DNA of 64,000 bases, taken from Candidatus Methanosphaera massiliense. Its GTDB lineage: Archaea > Methanobacteriota > Methanobacteria > Methanobacteriales > Methanobacteriaceae. Location: positions 1 through 64,000 of the forward strand of contig NZ_JARBXM010000002.1 in assembly GCF_028890305.1 (NCBI RefSeq), in the 5' to 3' direction. Positions 8,872 to 17,323 of this stretch are shown here, piece after piece; position 1 is the stretch's first letter; each line of letters starts with the position of its first letter. Below the pieces are notes generated by a model. That model was not told the origin of the DNA, did no database searches, and saw nothing but the letters and a program-made list of their open reading frames with translations. Both the position numbers and the translations under genes were made by a program.

Positions 8872-10257
8872 TTGGCAAAAAATTCAGAAGAAATCAAGAA
8901 GGAAATTAATCAGAGTAAATACCACTTAGATCCTAAAACAACTGACATTGAAAGAGAATCCGTAGAAGCTCCAAGGTACGGCTGTGCATTATCTGGAGTA
9001 TATGCAACAACTCTCGGCTTAAACAATGCTATTCCTATCCTACACTCAGGAGCAGGATGTGGTGTAGCACATCTATTTGGAACACTATATCCTGGAGGAC
9101 AATCCTGTGGACAAAATAAGGGAGGAACAGCAACTCCATGTTCATGTCTAGTAGAAGAACATGTGATTCTTGGTGGAGAAGAAAAATTAGATAACCTCAT
9201 AGATTCCACAATAAAAATATCTAACTCTAACTTCTACGTTGTAATCTCAGGATGTGTACCATCACTAATAGGAGATGATGTAGATAGTGTAGTTGAGAAT
9301 TACCAGTTCAATCATGATATTATACATGTAAATGCACCTGGATTTAAAGCACACTCCTTCGAGGGATATAATCTATTCTGGGATTCTCTTATTGAAAGTG
9401 ATATATTACAGAAACAGGAAGTTGAAAAGAATACTATTAACATATTAGGAGTGCTACCTTATAATAATGTTTTCTGGAAAGGAGATTTATATGAAATAAA
9501 ACAATTATTCGCAGCACTTGGTGTTAATGCAAATGTTATTTTCGGATATGGTGATGGATTAACAAATCTTAAAAATGTGCCAAAAGCAGCACTTAATGTG
9601 GTTGTAAACCCATGGTTAGGTGTAAGAGCAGCAAAAAAACTTAAAGAAAAATTTGGAACTCCTTACATAACTTTTCCAGGTATACCTATAGGTGCTAAAC
9701 AAACATCATCATTTATTGATAGAGTAGGTAGAACTTTAAATATTGATGAAGTAAAATTATCTAATTTCATAAAATCAAAAGAAAAAAATTATTACCACAT
9801 ATTTGAAGCACCAGGGGATGCTATAATATTAAGTCGTCCTAACCAGTACTTTGCAGTTGTTGCAGATAGTGCATATGCAATTGGATATACGAAGTTTTTA
9901 ACTAATGAATTAGGATATCTTCCGGATATTGTGCAGATAACAGATAATCCGCCAGTAGAGGTAAGAGAGAAGATTATTAAGGAAATCAATAATTCATTAG
10001 AATCCACAATTACTCCTGATGTAATATTTGAAGCAGATACTTATCGTATTCGAGAAAATTTAAAGGATAGACCATTTACATTCCTACTTAGTAGTTCATT
10101 AGAAGCTCCGACAGCTTCAGAGGATTTTGGTGCATGTCATGTAAGTGCAGCATTCCCTATATTAAGTAGTGCTGTTCTTGTAAATCATTATGGTGGATAT
10201 TATGGTGGATTAACATTATTCGAAGATCTGGTTTCAACATTTGTAGGACCATTATAG
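8872..10257 (+). CDS. Nitrogenase-like reductase, NifK-type subunit
   Basis: A 461-residue protein starting at TTG 8872 behind GAGGAGC, 18 bases after the D-type gene, so the two are cotranscribed and probably coupled. The three P-cluster cysteines of NifK are conserved: Cys38 (YGCALSGVY), Cys63 (HSGAGCG) and Cys128 (ISGCVPSLIGDDVDS). Extra cysteines at 79, 90 and 92 lie in a Gly-rich stretch where NifK has C-V-S-D, and could add or change ligands. The end (LVNHYGGYYGGLTLFEDLVST) matches the NifK/NifN pattern. Expected to form an alpha2beta2 complex with the product of 7168-8853, with an Fe-S cluster at the interface. It is shorter than NifK proper, as usual for simpler group IV proteins. Confidence 0.85.
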   Translation: MAKNSEEIKKEINQSKYHLDPKTTDIERESVEAPRYGCALSGVYATTLGLNNAIPILHSGAGCGVAHLFGTLYPGGQSCGQNKGGTATPCSCLVEEHVILGGEEKLDNLIDSTIKISNSNFYVVISGCVPSLIGDDVDSVVENYQFNHDIIHVNAPGFKAHSFEGYNLFWDSLIESDILQKQEVEKNTINILGVLPYNNVFWKGDLYEIKQLFAALGVNANVIFGYGDGLTNLKNVPKAALNVVVNPWLGVRAAKKLKEKFGTPYITFPGIPIGAKQTSSFIDRVGRTLNIDEVKLSNFIKSKEKNYYHIFEAPGDAIILSRPNQYFAVVADSAYAIGYTKFLTNELGYLPDIVQITDNPPVEVREKIIKEINNSLESTITPDVIFEADTYRIRENLKDRPFTFLLSSSLEAPTASEDFGACHVSAAFPILSSAVLVNHYGGYYGGLTLFEDLVSTFVGPL

Positions 10258-10282
10258 GAAAAATAATAAGGAAGGTGATTAA

Positions 10283-11161
10283 ATGACAAAAAGAAAACAA
10301 ATAGCAATATACGGAAAAGGTGGAATAGGAAAATCAACAACAACATCAAACCTATCTGCAGCATTATCAGACCTAGGATACAGTGTAATGCAAGTAGGAT
10401 GTGACCCAAAAAATGATTCAACCACAACACTCAGAGGTGGAAAAACCATACCCACAGTACTAGACACCATACGAGAAAGAAAAAACAACCTAGACAACAT
10501 AGTATATGACGGATACAATGGAATATACTGTGTAGAAGCAGGAGGACCTGAACCAGGAGTAGGATGTGCAGGTCGAGGAATCATAGCAGCAATAGAATTA
10601 CTAGATTCAAATGGAATAATAGAAGACTATGATCCAGACATAATCATTTATGACGTACTAGGAGACGTAGTATGTGGAGGATTTGCAATGCCGATTCGTA
10701 AAGGAGTAGCAGAACAAGTATACACTGTAACATCCTCTGACTACATGGCAATATATGCTGTAAACAACCTATTTAAAGGAATACTTAAATATGCAAACAA
10801 GGGAGGAGCTTTAGTTGGTGGAATTATTGGAAACTCCATAAAAAACTCCACACAGGAAGCAATGATAGAGGACTTCAGTAACCATACTGGAACAAATGTA
10901 ATAAACTATGTGCCAAGGTCATCAACAGTAACAAGATGTGAATTAGATGGAGTTACAACAATAGAAGGAGCACCGGATTCAGAACAAGCAGAAGTATATA
11001 GAAATCTAGCAAGAAATGTTATAGAAAATAAGGATAAAATAAAACCAAAACCATTCTATGGAGACGATTTATCAGAATGGGGATCCACATGGATAACAGA
11101 ACTACTCCAAGCAGAAAAAGTTGAAAGAGATAATATTCAATCAGAAGGTTCAGGAATATAA
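10283..11161 (+). CDS. NifH-like reductase (Fe protein)
   Basis: A 292-residue P-loop ATPase with an excellent AAGGAAGGTGA site. Motifs are GKGGIGKS (residues 11-18), DPKNDST, switch II D-V-L-G-D-V-V-C-G-G, and the two cysteines that bridge the [4Fe-4S] cluster between subunits, Cys95 (GVGCAGRG) and Cys131. The Arg of CAGRG, the ADP-ribosylation site in some NifH proteins, is present. It should be the ATP-driven electron donor to the D/K pair just upstream. Sequence alone cannot separate NifH from BchL, CfbC or MarH roles, but the neighbours point to a dedicated partner. A T8 run at 11217-11224 after the stop suggests termination before the nifB-like gene. Confidence 0.92.
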   Translation: MTKRKQIAIYGKGGIGKSTTTSNLSAALSDLGYSVMQVGCDPKNDSTTTLRGGKTIPTVLDTIRERKNNLDNIVYDGYNGIYCVEAGGPEPGVGCAGRGIIAAIELLDSNGIIEDYDPDIIIYDVLGDVVCGGFAMPIRKGVAEQVYTVTSSDYMAIYAVNNLFKGILKYANKGGALVGGIIGNSIKNSTQEAMIEDFSNHTGTNVINYVPRSSTVTRCELDGVTTIEGAPDSEQAEVYRNLARNVIENKDKIKPKPFYGDDLSEWGSTWITELLQAEKVERDNIQSEGSGI

Positions 11162-11309
11162 TAGTGATAATTTACCCCAATAATCATGAAATTTCCCCAT
11201 AAAATCCTAAACCTTCTTTTTTTTAAAAACAAAGCATATCCTCAATATTTCTCCACTAAAAAAATAGAATGTAAAACGTTAACATAATCATAAAAAGGAG
11301 TGAAAAACC

Positions 11310-12176
11310 ATGAGTAAAGAAGATACAAGCTTTTCACATATAACAAAAGTACATCCCTGCTTTAATGAAAAGATACATGATAAAGTAGGAAGAATACACA
11401 TACCAATAGCACCAAAATGTAACATACAATGTGGATTCTGTACAAGATCAATAAACAAAACAGAAAACAGGCCAGGAGTATCCTCAGAAATAATGACCGT
11501 GAATAAAGCAATAGAACACATAAGAAAAGTAACAAGTACAGACCAGCCCATAAATGTAGTAGGAGTAGCAGGTCCTGGAGACTCATTATACAATGAGAAC
11601 ACACTTAAATTATTCAAGAAAATAGGAGAAGAATTTCCAGAAATGATTCTATGTATGAGTACAAACGGATTACTAGTACCTGATTATGCAGAGGAAATAC
11701 AAACAGCAGGAGTAAAAACCGTGACAATAACAATCAACGCCATAGACCCAGAAATAGGTGTTCAAATATATGATAACATACACTACCACGGAAAAACATA
11801 CCATGGAAGAGAAGGATTTGAATTACTCCTGAAAAATCAATTAAAGGGAATAGAACTACTATCACAGAAAGGAATAATAGTAAAAGTAAATAGTGTACTA
11901 ATACCAGGACTCAACGATGAACATATAATTGACATAGCACGAGAAGTGAAATTCCGTGGAGCATCAATAATGAATATAATACCATTAATACCTTTAAATA
12001 AATTCAAAGGATATTCACGTCCTGGTTGTGGCGAATTAAGTAAAGTACGAGATGAAGTAGAACAAATAATACCAGTATTTAGAGCATGTACGCAATGCAG
12101 AGCTGATGCCTTCGGAATACCTGGAAAACAAGATCAAGACTTCGCATTAGGCTTAACCCCTGCTAGTCACTACTAA
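11310..12176 (+). CDS. nifB: NifB-like radical SAM cofactor maturase
   Basis: A 288-residue minimal NifB of the archaeal type, lacking the C-terminal NifX-like domain. It shows the NifB pattern HPC (Cys17), the radical SAM motif CNIQCGFC (Cys37, 41, 44), ENRPGVSSE, and the C-terminal C-x-x-C-R-A-D (Cys260, Cys263) that holds a further cluster. NifB fuses two [4Fe-4S] units with a carbide from SAM to give the eight-iron NifB-cofactor. With no NifEN here, that cofactor may be inserted directly into the D/K pair. AAGGAGTGA precedes the ATG. The 148-base gap after the H gene holds a T run, so this gene may have its own promoter. Confidence 0.92.
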   Translation: MSKEDTSFSHITKVHPCFNEKIHDKVGRIHIPIAPKCNIQCGFCTRSINKTENRPGVSSEIMTVNKAIEHIRKVTSTDQPINVVGVAGPGDSLYNENTLKLFKKIGEEFPEMILCMSTNGLLVPDYAEEIQTAGVKTVTITINAIDPEIGVQIYDNIHYHGKTYHGREGFELLLKNQLKGIELLSQKGIIVKVNSVLIPGLNDEHIIDIAREVKFRGASIMNIIPLIPLNKFKGYSRPGCGELSKVRDEVEQIIPVFRACTQCRADAFGIPGKQDQDFALGLTPASHY

Positions 12177-12233
12177 TTCCAAATATATAAATCACACTAC
12201 TACTACTTTTTTTTATTTTAATATACAACAGGT

Positions 12234-12259
12234 ATTATTCTTCTCAAAAAAAGAATAAT
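12234..12259. terminator. Bidirectional stem-loop terminator
   Basis: ATTATTCTT at 12234-12242 pairs perfectly with AAGAATAAT at 12251-12259 around an eight-base loop. It lies between convergent genes, with a T8 run at 12208-12215 on the nifB side. Confidence 0.55.
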
Positions 12260-12290
12260 AATAAAAATGTGGAGGGGATTGTGTTAGAAT

Positions 12291-12758
12291 TTATTGGTTA
12301 ATAAATTCCTTTAATTCTTCCTGTGATTCACTGTCTGTTAATCTTTTTCCTTGTTTCCAGCTGATTTCAGGGTATGCTTTTTCTAAGTCATTAACTGGTC
12401 CTGTTACTCCTGTTCCACCAGATGTTACGAATGTGATTATTGATTTATCACTGAAATCCGTGCTTTCTAGGAATGTGCTTATTATGTTTGGATATGTATA
12501 CCACCATACTGGGAATCCCAGTACTATTGTATCATATTCTGATACATCTATCGTGTTTTTTATTGCTGGTCTTATTGATTTATCCTCTTTTTCATTTGTT
12601 GTTCTGCTGTTCTGGTCCTGCCAGTCTAGATCAGCATCTGTATATGCTGTCTCGGGCGTTATTTCAAACAGGTCATCATCATCTATTTTTGACAGTTTTT
12701 CAGCAGCGTTCTTTGTTACTCCGCTAGCTGAGAAGTATGCTATTAATTTTTTTGTCAT
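12291..12758 (-). CDS. Flavodoxin-family protein
   Basis: A 155-residue flavodoxin fold. The N-terminal KLIAYFSASGVTKNAAEKL carries the FMN phosphate loop (S-A-S-G-V-T-K). GFPVWWYTYPNIISTFLE supplies the aromatic residues over the flavin, and TFVTSGGTGVTGP is the second flavin loop. Long-chain features resemble the flavodoxin_4 group with NAD(P)H- or quinone-related roles. It is convergent with the nitrogenase-like cluster and could supply low-potential electrons, but that is proximity only. The ribosome binding site is poor (GTTGAT). Confidence 0.88.
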   Translation of the reverse strand: MTKKLIAYFSASGVTKNAAEKLSKIDDDDLFEITPETAYTDADLDWQDQNSRTTNEKEDKSIRPAIKNTIDVSEYDTIVLGFPVWWYTYPNIISTFLESTDFSDKSIITFVTSGGTGVTGPVNDLEKAYPEISWKQGKRLTDSESQEELKEFINQ

Positions 12759-12815
12759 ATTTTATCAACTCTTATACTATATTATATAATATAGATATAG
12801 ATATATTTAACTATA

Positions 12816-13394
12816 TCAATACAGTAGTGCTGTCAGCAGTGTAAGATACTCAGGAAACCTGCCATTTTCAAAGTCTATGCTTTCTAATTCAAAGCCGAAG
12901 ACATCGGTAAGCGTTTTATTAACCAGTGTGCCTATGGATTCTATTGAATGTCTGACCTTGTCAGGGAATCTGCATGGTTCATCATTTATTCTGCTGCATT
13001 CCTCACAGATATCACAGAAACCGGCAGATAATACCAGACCATCAGCTTCAGCCTCTTTAGCCATTAACTCTGACAGTATCCTACTTTTTTCCTTGAAAAG
13101 TGTCATGTCAACAATATCAATTATCTCATCAATATTGAAGCTTTTCTGTCTAAATTCATCAGTGAAATTTAATTTCAGAGCTATTAACTTTATATTGTCA
13201 TACCTTGTCCAGTATTCACTGACATCCTCCCTGAATTCAGGACATCCCCAATTGTTATTGTACATGTTACATTCCCTGCATAATTTTCCAGTGTATTCCA
13301 GGTCCACAAAGTTCTCATAGAATTCACTGGTGGGAACTGTTTTCACAATACGTTCCACTGTATACACGTCATCTAGATTAAGATTATCAATCAT
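12816..13394 (-). CDS. DUF2284 predicted metal-binding protein
   Basis: A 192-residue product from the ATG at 13394, which has GGTGAT upstream; an in-frame start at 13421 lacks one. Two Cys clusters stand out: CRECNMYNNNWGCPEF near residues 30-46, and GFCDICEECSRINDEPCRFP near 128-150. This is the DUF2284 pattern seen in anaerobes, thought to bind an Fe-S cluster or metal. The role is unknown. It is separated from the flavodoxin by 57 bases on the same strand, so the two may be an operon. Confidence 0.82.
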   Translation of the reverse strand: MIDNLNLDDVYTVERIVKTVPTSEFYENFVDLEYTGKLCRECNMYNNNWGCPEFREDVSEYWTRYDNIKLIALKLNFTDEFRQKSFNIDEIIDIVDMTLFKEKSRILSELMAKEAEADGLVLSAGFCDICEECSRINDEPCRFPDKVRHSIESIGTLVNKTLTDVFGFELESIDFENGRFPEYLTLLTALLY

Positions 13395-13492
13395 TGTTAT
13401 CACCACAGCCTTAATAATCATTATCTGTCTTTAAGTATAAATCATTATAGGTATAAAAATACAACCTTACTAAAACATGGAATATAGATGAA

Positions 13493-13527
13493 GTGATATA
13501 GGGTTCGTAGTGTATTTATGGTATTCT
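13493..13527 (+). repeat. Dispersed repeat, copy 1
   Basis: This carries the core ATAGGGTTCGTAGTGTATTT followed by GGTATTCT. Related copies lie at 17079-17128, 22535-22587 and, inverted, 34411-34450. This copy is about 160 bases upstream of the frameshifted membrane-protein pseudogene. Confidence 0.65.
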
Positions 13528-13687
13528 CTTGATGTTCAATATTGAAGGGTAAACAAATTTATTTAAACATGGATAATCATATAAGTTTATAAGAAAAAAA
13601 TAGTAGTAAGACATAAGATATTGTCACCTATAAAATATAATAGATATTACCCATATTAAACAGGACAAAACCAATAGGATAATAGAC

Positions 13688-14336
13688 ATGACTATCAACA
13701 TAGGATTGGGTTGGCTAGTAATTGGCAGTACTGCTAGTTTTTTTATGATATTACCAGTTTCTCTTTTAATTCGTAAGTTTCTCTTAAGTGATTATTTCTA
13801 TAATAAGACAGGTTATAAAACGTATTATGTTAATGATAATGGTTCACGGAATTTCATAGACCCTGTAAATTATTCAGTTTGTTTTATTTTTTTGTGCTTG
13901 TTGGTTGGATGACTTATTCAATATCTTTCTTTACAGAAAATTATTTCTTCTTTCATCTCGGATTAGTTTTATGTGGTTTACTTACATACTGTTCTGTTAT
14001 CACATTTCTTCGTAAGAAAATCTTTTATTATGATGGAGACAAATACGCAAGTGAGAAAAGATATTTTGGAACTTACCCGTCATGCAGTTTAGCCTGGGAA
14101 TATCTCATATCATGTTTAACACATTAATTCTATCAATGTATCTGGTATCCCATAAAACATCCATCATCTACGGTTTAATAATACTATTAGTAATATTACA
14201 TGTATTCTTATTGCCTGATTATATGAATAAAGTGTTACCCTGGGAAGTCAGAACAGAAAAAGGGGTTTTTGTGGAGAGTGTCATTATAATACAGGTAGTC
14301 TTCTATACAGTTTTATATCTAACATTCGTTTATTAA
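13688..14336 (+). pseudogene. Frameshifted membrane-protein gene, relative of 34539-35189
   Basis: Three overlapping frames together match the intact 216-residue product of 34539-35189 along its length: KFLLSDYFYNKTG, then FFTENYFFFHLGLVLCGL, then LPDYMNKVLPWEVRTEKG. The first break is in the T run at about 13886-13892 and the second lies at about 14100-14115. The intact protein has about five hydrophobic segments. Two shifts in one gene make a decayed copy more likely than sequencing error, though both could be errors. No known function. Confidence 0.8.
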
Positions 14337-14397
14337 AGAGATACAAATGATAATATCTCCTCTTCTCCTCTTTTTCTTTTATTGTTAAAACATGATT

Positions 14398-15585
14398 TTA
14401 TGGTGTTCTGTAAGGATAAACCTGGTATTTATCATAATAATCTTCTAGCCAGAGCTTTAATATCGGATCTGCAATCATGTACTCTTTATTGTCTAATTCT
14501 ATTAGGATGAGATTCTGAAGTTTTTTAAGGGGTTTGCTTATTGACCCTGATGTGACATTTAATTTCTCAGCCAGGTCTTTTCTTTTCAGAGGTTTTTTTA
14601 TCAGGGATGTTATGATTTTCTGTTCCTGATTGGTTAGTTCATACCATAGGTTAATGTAATGCATTGCTAGAAGAGGAAGGATATGTTTAAATTCTTCCTT
14701 TAATGTATCCTTATCAAGTAACTTATCAGGGGGCAGGCACTTTGCAAATGTGTTGATATATGTCGGAATACCTCGGGTATAGGTATAGAATTGTTTTAAG
14801 CCGTCTTCAGTGAATGTCAAGTGGTCTGCTTTTTCCTTAAGATAGGACCTGGTAGTTTCATATGAAAACGGCTTTATTTCAAGGGTAAGTATTCTGCCGC
14901 CGAATGCTCCGTTACTTCCGGCAACCTGTTCTATGAATTCATCTTTTAAACTCATACTGCCAGTCAACACGTAAGCCACATTTTTCTGGTCCTGTATGCT
15001 GCTTCTCAGAAACCATAAAAAGCTGTCCAGTTGCTGATTCAGTTCTTTCAGTAATTGGAATTCATCAAAGAATATGAAGACTCCTTTTATTTCCTTTTCA
15101 TATTCATGGTAGATTTCCTGTGGAAGGTTTATTACAAAGTTGGCCAGCTTGGTGTAGTTTTCATTTATTTCAGGTACTGGTATTGGTAGATTGTTGTAGT
15201 TAATGATTTTATCAATGCTTATATCATTGGTTTTGAATATTTTTTTAATTTTCTTGTCAAATGTCTTTAATCCTTTTTTCTCGCATTCCTTTATTATGCA
15301 GTCATATAATAACCTGATTACAGATTCCCTGTCGAATCTATTGTCCTGGTATGCGTCTGACTTGGATAGGTCTGCATAGATTACCAGAAATTCCTCATCG
15401 AATTGCCGTTTTATTTTTCTGATAAGTGCTGTTTTTCCAACACCTCTGATGCCTGTGAGAAATAGTGTGGGTGTGGAGCCCTGTGTGCTGCTGTATAGCA
15501 GATTGCTTATCATGTTAATGTCATCTACTCTGTTATAGAATTGTGAGTCTGTTAATTCGTTATCTGTACCCCATGCTATTGTCAT
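14398..15585 (-). CDS. Archaeal AAA ATPase with C-terminal winged helix
   Basis: A 395-residue member of the archaeal ATPase_2/AAA_16 STAND-like group. Walker A is GIRGVGKTAL (45-54), Walker B is GVFIFFDEFQLL with catalytic Asp-Glu, and TGSMSLKDEFIEQVAGSNGAFGGR carries a sensor region. From about residue 315 a winged helix-turn-helix is visible (LIKKPLKRKDLAEKLNVTSGSISKPLKKL). Many such proteins occur in archaea without defined roles, sometimes linked to mobile elements. AAGGTG precedes the ATG. Upstream lies an array of repeated CAATACAT boxes that the winged helix might bind (autoregulation, inference). Confidence 0.85.
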   Translation of the reverse strand: MTIAWGTDNELTDSQFYNRVDDINMISNLLYSSTQGSTPTLFLTGIRGVGKTALIRKIKRQFDEEFLVIYADLSKSDAYQDNRFDRESVIRLLYDCIIKECEKKGLKTFDKKIKKIFKTNDISIDKIINYNNLPIPVPEINENYTKLANFVINLPQEIYHEYEKEIKGVFIFFDEFQLLKELNQQLDSFLWFLRSSIQDQKNVAYVLTGSMSLKDEFIEQVAGSNGAFGGRILTLEIKPFSYETTRSYLKEKADHLTFTEDGLKQFYTYTRGIPTYINTFAKCLPPDKLLDKDTLKEEFKHILPLLAMHYINLWYELTNQEQKIITSLIKKPLKRKDLAEKLNVTSGSISKPLKKLQNLILIELDNKEYMIADPILKLWLEDYYDKYQVYPYRTP

Positions 15586-15610
15586 AATTAATACACCTTA
15601 TTGTTTTTTT

Positions 15611-15713
15611 ACAATATATAATGTATTTTGCAATACATATAAATGTTATTGTTATTTACAATACATAATGTGTTCAGCAATATAAACTATACTTATTGTA
15701 ATCTGCAATACAT
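15611..15713. promoter_or_regulatory. Tandem 47-bp repeat with iteron-like CAATACAT boxes
   Basis: Five boxes of [AG]CAATA[CT]A start at 15611, 15630, 15658, 15677 and 15705, so spacing alternates 19, 28, 19, 28. The underlying unit is 47 bases, duplicated with few differences (15611-15657 and 15658-15704) plus a partial third. It fills the promoter region of the ATPase gene, whose ATG is at 15585, and ends at the stop of the dus gene. Confidence 0.7.
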
Positions 15714-15721
15714 CCAGAGTT

Positions 15722-16711
15722 TCAGCTGTTATCTATTATATACTCCTTATAATATTCATCGAGAAGATTAAACAGTTCATCCCTTGTACTGACTCTGAAA
15801 ATTTTTTCTTTGATTACATGATTTCTGGGAAAATACTTAACATAATATGAGAGAGGGTTTCTAATTTTTTTAAAAGTCCTTTTTTCATCATTATCCTCCA
15901 GAAACAAATCCACATGCCTCTTTATCAGATTAATTCTCTCCTCGATAGTTATTTCTCCGGGTCTGATTCCATAATCAAGGTAATCAACACATTCCTTAAT
16001 CAGCCATGGATTTCCGAGCACTCCCCTTCCGATCATCACAGCTTCGCAGCCTGTCTCATCTATCATTCTCTCGGCATCAAAACATGAATTGATATCACCA
16101 TTACCTATGACCGGTACGGATGCCTGTTCCTTGACTTCTCTGATAATGGACCAGTCTGCCTTGCCGGAGTATCCCTGGGTTTTAGTACGTGGATGAACAG
16201 TAATTCCCGATGCACCCGCATCTTCAACAACTCCAGCAATCTCAACGGCATTAACACTTTTTTTATCCCATCCACTTCTGATTTTAACTGTTACAGGAAT
16301 TTTGACAGTGTCTGTGACTGCTTCTACAATACTATATGCCCTTTCCGGGTCCTTTAGTAAAGAACTACCTGCATTGGAGTGTACAGCCACCTTCTTTACA
16401 GGGCAGCCCATGTTTATATCTATAATATCGGGCCTTACTTTGTCATATACATATCTTGATGCTATCCTGAATGAATCGGAATCCTGTCCGAACAATTGTA
16501 CTGATATAGGTCTTTCAGAGTCAGTCATGCGGAGCATTTTATCTGTTTTCTTACTTCCATATTTGACTGCATTGGTGGATATCATTTCACTGGAGACAAG
16601 GCCGCAGCCCATTGATTTGACAATAGTCCTGAAAGATGAATCACATACTCCTGACATTGGGGCTAATATGACCTGGTTATCTATCTTTACATCTTTAATT
16701 TTCCATTTCAT
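15722..16711 (-). CDS. dus: tRNA-dihydrouridine synthase
   Basis: A 329-residue Dus-family flavoenzyme that reduces uridines in the tRNA D-loop. It has the FMN barrel start ILAPMSGVCDSSFR, the catalytic-Cys segment DINMGCPVKKV followed by NAGSSLLKDP, VTVKIRSGWD, HPRTKTQGYSGKADW and VIGNGDI, and GRGVLGNPWLI for phosphate binding. The length is typical. The C-terminal helical domain (KRTFKKIRNPLSYYVKYFP) binds tRNA. No strong ribosome binding site is seen before the ATG. The gene is cotranscribable with the ATPase gene below, though the repeat array separates them. Confidence 0.93.
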   Translation of the reverse strand: MKWKIKDVKIDNQVILAPMSGVCDSSFRTIVKSMGCGLVSSEMISTNAVKYGSKKTDKMLRMTDSERPISVQLFGQDSDSFRIASRYVYDKVRPDIIDINMGCPVKKVAVHSNAGSSLLKDPERAYSIVEAVTDTVKIPVTVKIRSGWDKKSVNAVEIAGVVEDAGASGITVHPRTKTQGYSGKADWSIIREVKEQASVPVIGNGDINSCFDAERMIDETGCEAVMIGRGVLGNPWLIKECVDYLDYGIRPGEITIEERINLIKRHVDLFLEDNDEKRTFKKIRNPLSYYVKYFPRNHVIKEKIFRVSTRDELFNLLDEYYKEYIIDNS

Positions 16712-17323
16712 AAAATCATGCGCTGAATTTTTTTATTATTTGGTTTTGTATAAGATCTATATTTGTATAATAAAATTCATTAAAAAAATATTAAATCATT
16801 CCAAAATCTTGAAACTTTAATATACTACCATGAAATTCAATATTACACTTAACTTAAAAAATCAAGGAATAGTGGTAAGTTAAATAGTGATATAAGAATA
16901 ATAAATATCTATTTAAATATTAGGAATAGGTATGAGTATATTAATAAAAGAAATCTGTTCTACAAATAATTATCTGAAATCCGGACAAATTAAACTTTCC
17001 GATTTTAGAATTTAAACACCAGAAAAACATGATTTATAAAGTTATTAAAAAAATAGAAAAAGTAATTTAACATTTTATTCTGTTTTTGTATTGTTTGGTG
17101 TAGGGTTTGTGATGTATTCTTGGATATTTTATGGATATTTATATTAAACTGAAAAATAATTCATTATTTTAGTAAAAAAAAAGGTAAATACATACTTAAA
17201 TAGAAATCAGACCCATAAAATTTATATAATTTATTAAATATATATAGTAATAATTAGTTTATAAATATACTAATTATTATAAATTATTTTAATAAAAAAT
17301 AAAGGAGTGAAAATAGACAAATT
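16712..17323. other. Divergent intergenic region before the large surface protein
   Basis: It holds dispersed repeat copy 2 (17079-17128) and AT-rich promoter sequence (TTTATATAA near 17220). No ORF or RNA gene is recognised. Confidence 0.4.
17079..17128 (+). repeat. Dispersed repeat, copy 2
   Basis: It shares about 45 bases with copy 3 (22535-22587), including TCTGTTTTT, ATTGTTTG and GTAGGGTT. It lies about 200 bases before the large surface-protein gene, in direct orientation with copy 3, so the two copies bracket the 17.3-22.4 kb cassette. Confidence 0.65.

Noticed and set aside
7168-11161. CfbC/CfbD of coenzyme F430 synthesis
   Set aside because: CfbD is a single homodimeric subunit, whereas here distinct D and K subunits and a NifB occur with cofactor ligands kept.
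7168-12176. True dinitrogen-fixing nif operon
   Set aside because: No nifE, nifN or nifI; gene order is D-K-H-B; the NifD His195 position appears to be Tyr.
15611-15713. CRISPR array
   Set aside because: Only about two 47-base units, both repeat and spacer portions are similar, and no cas genes are nearby.
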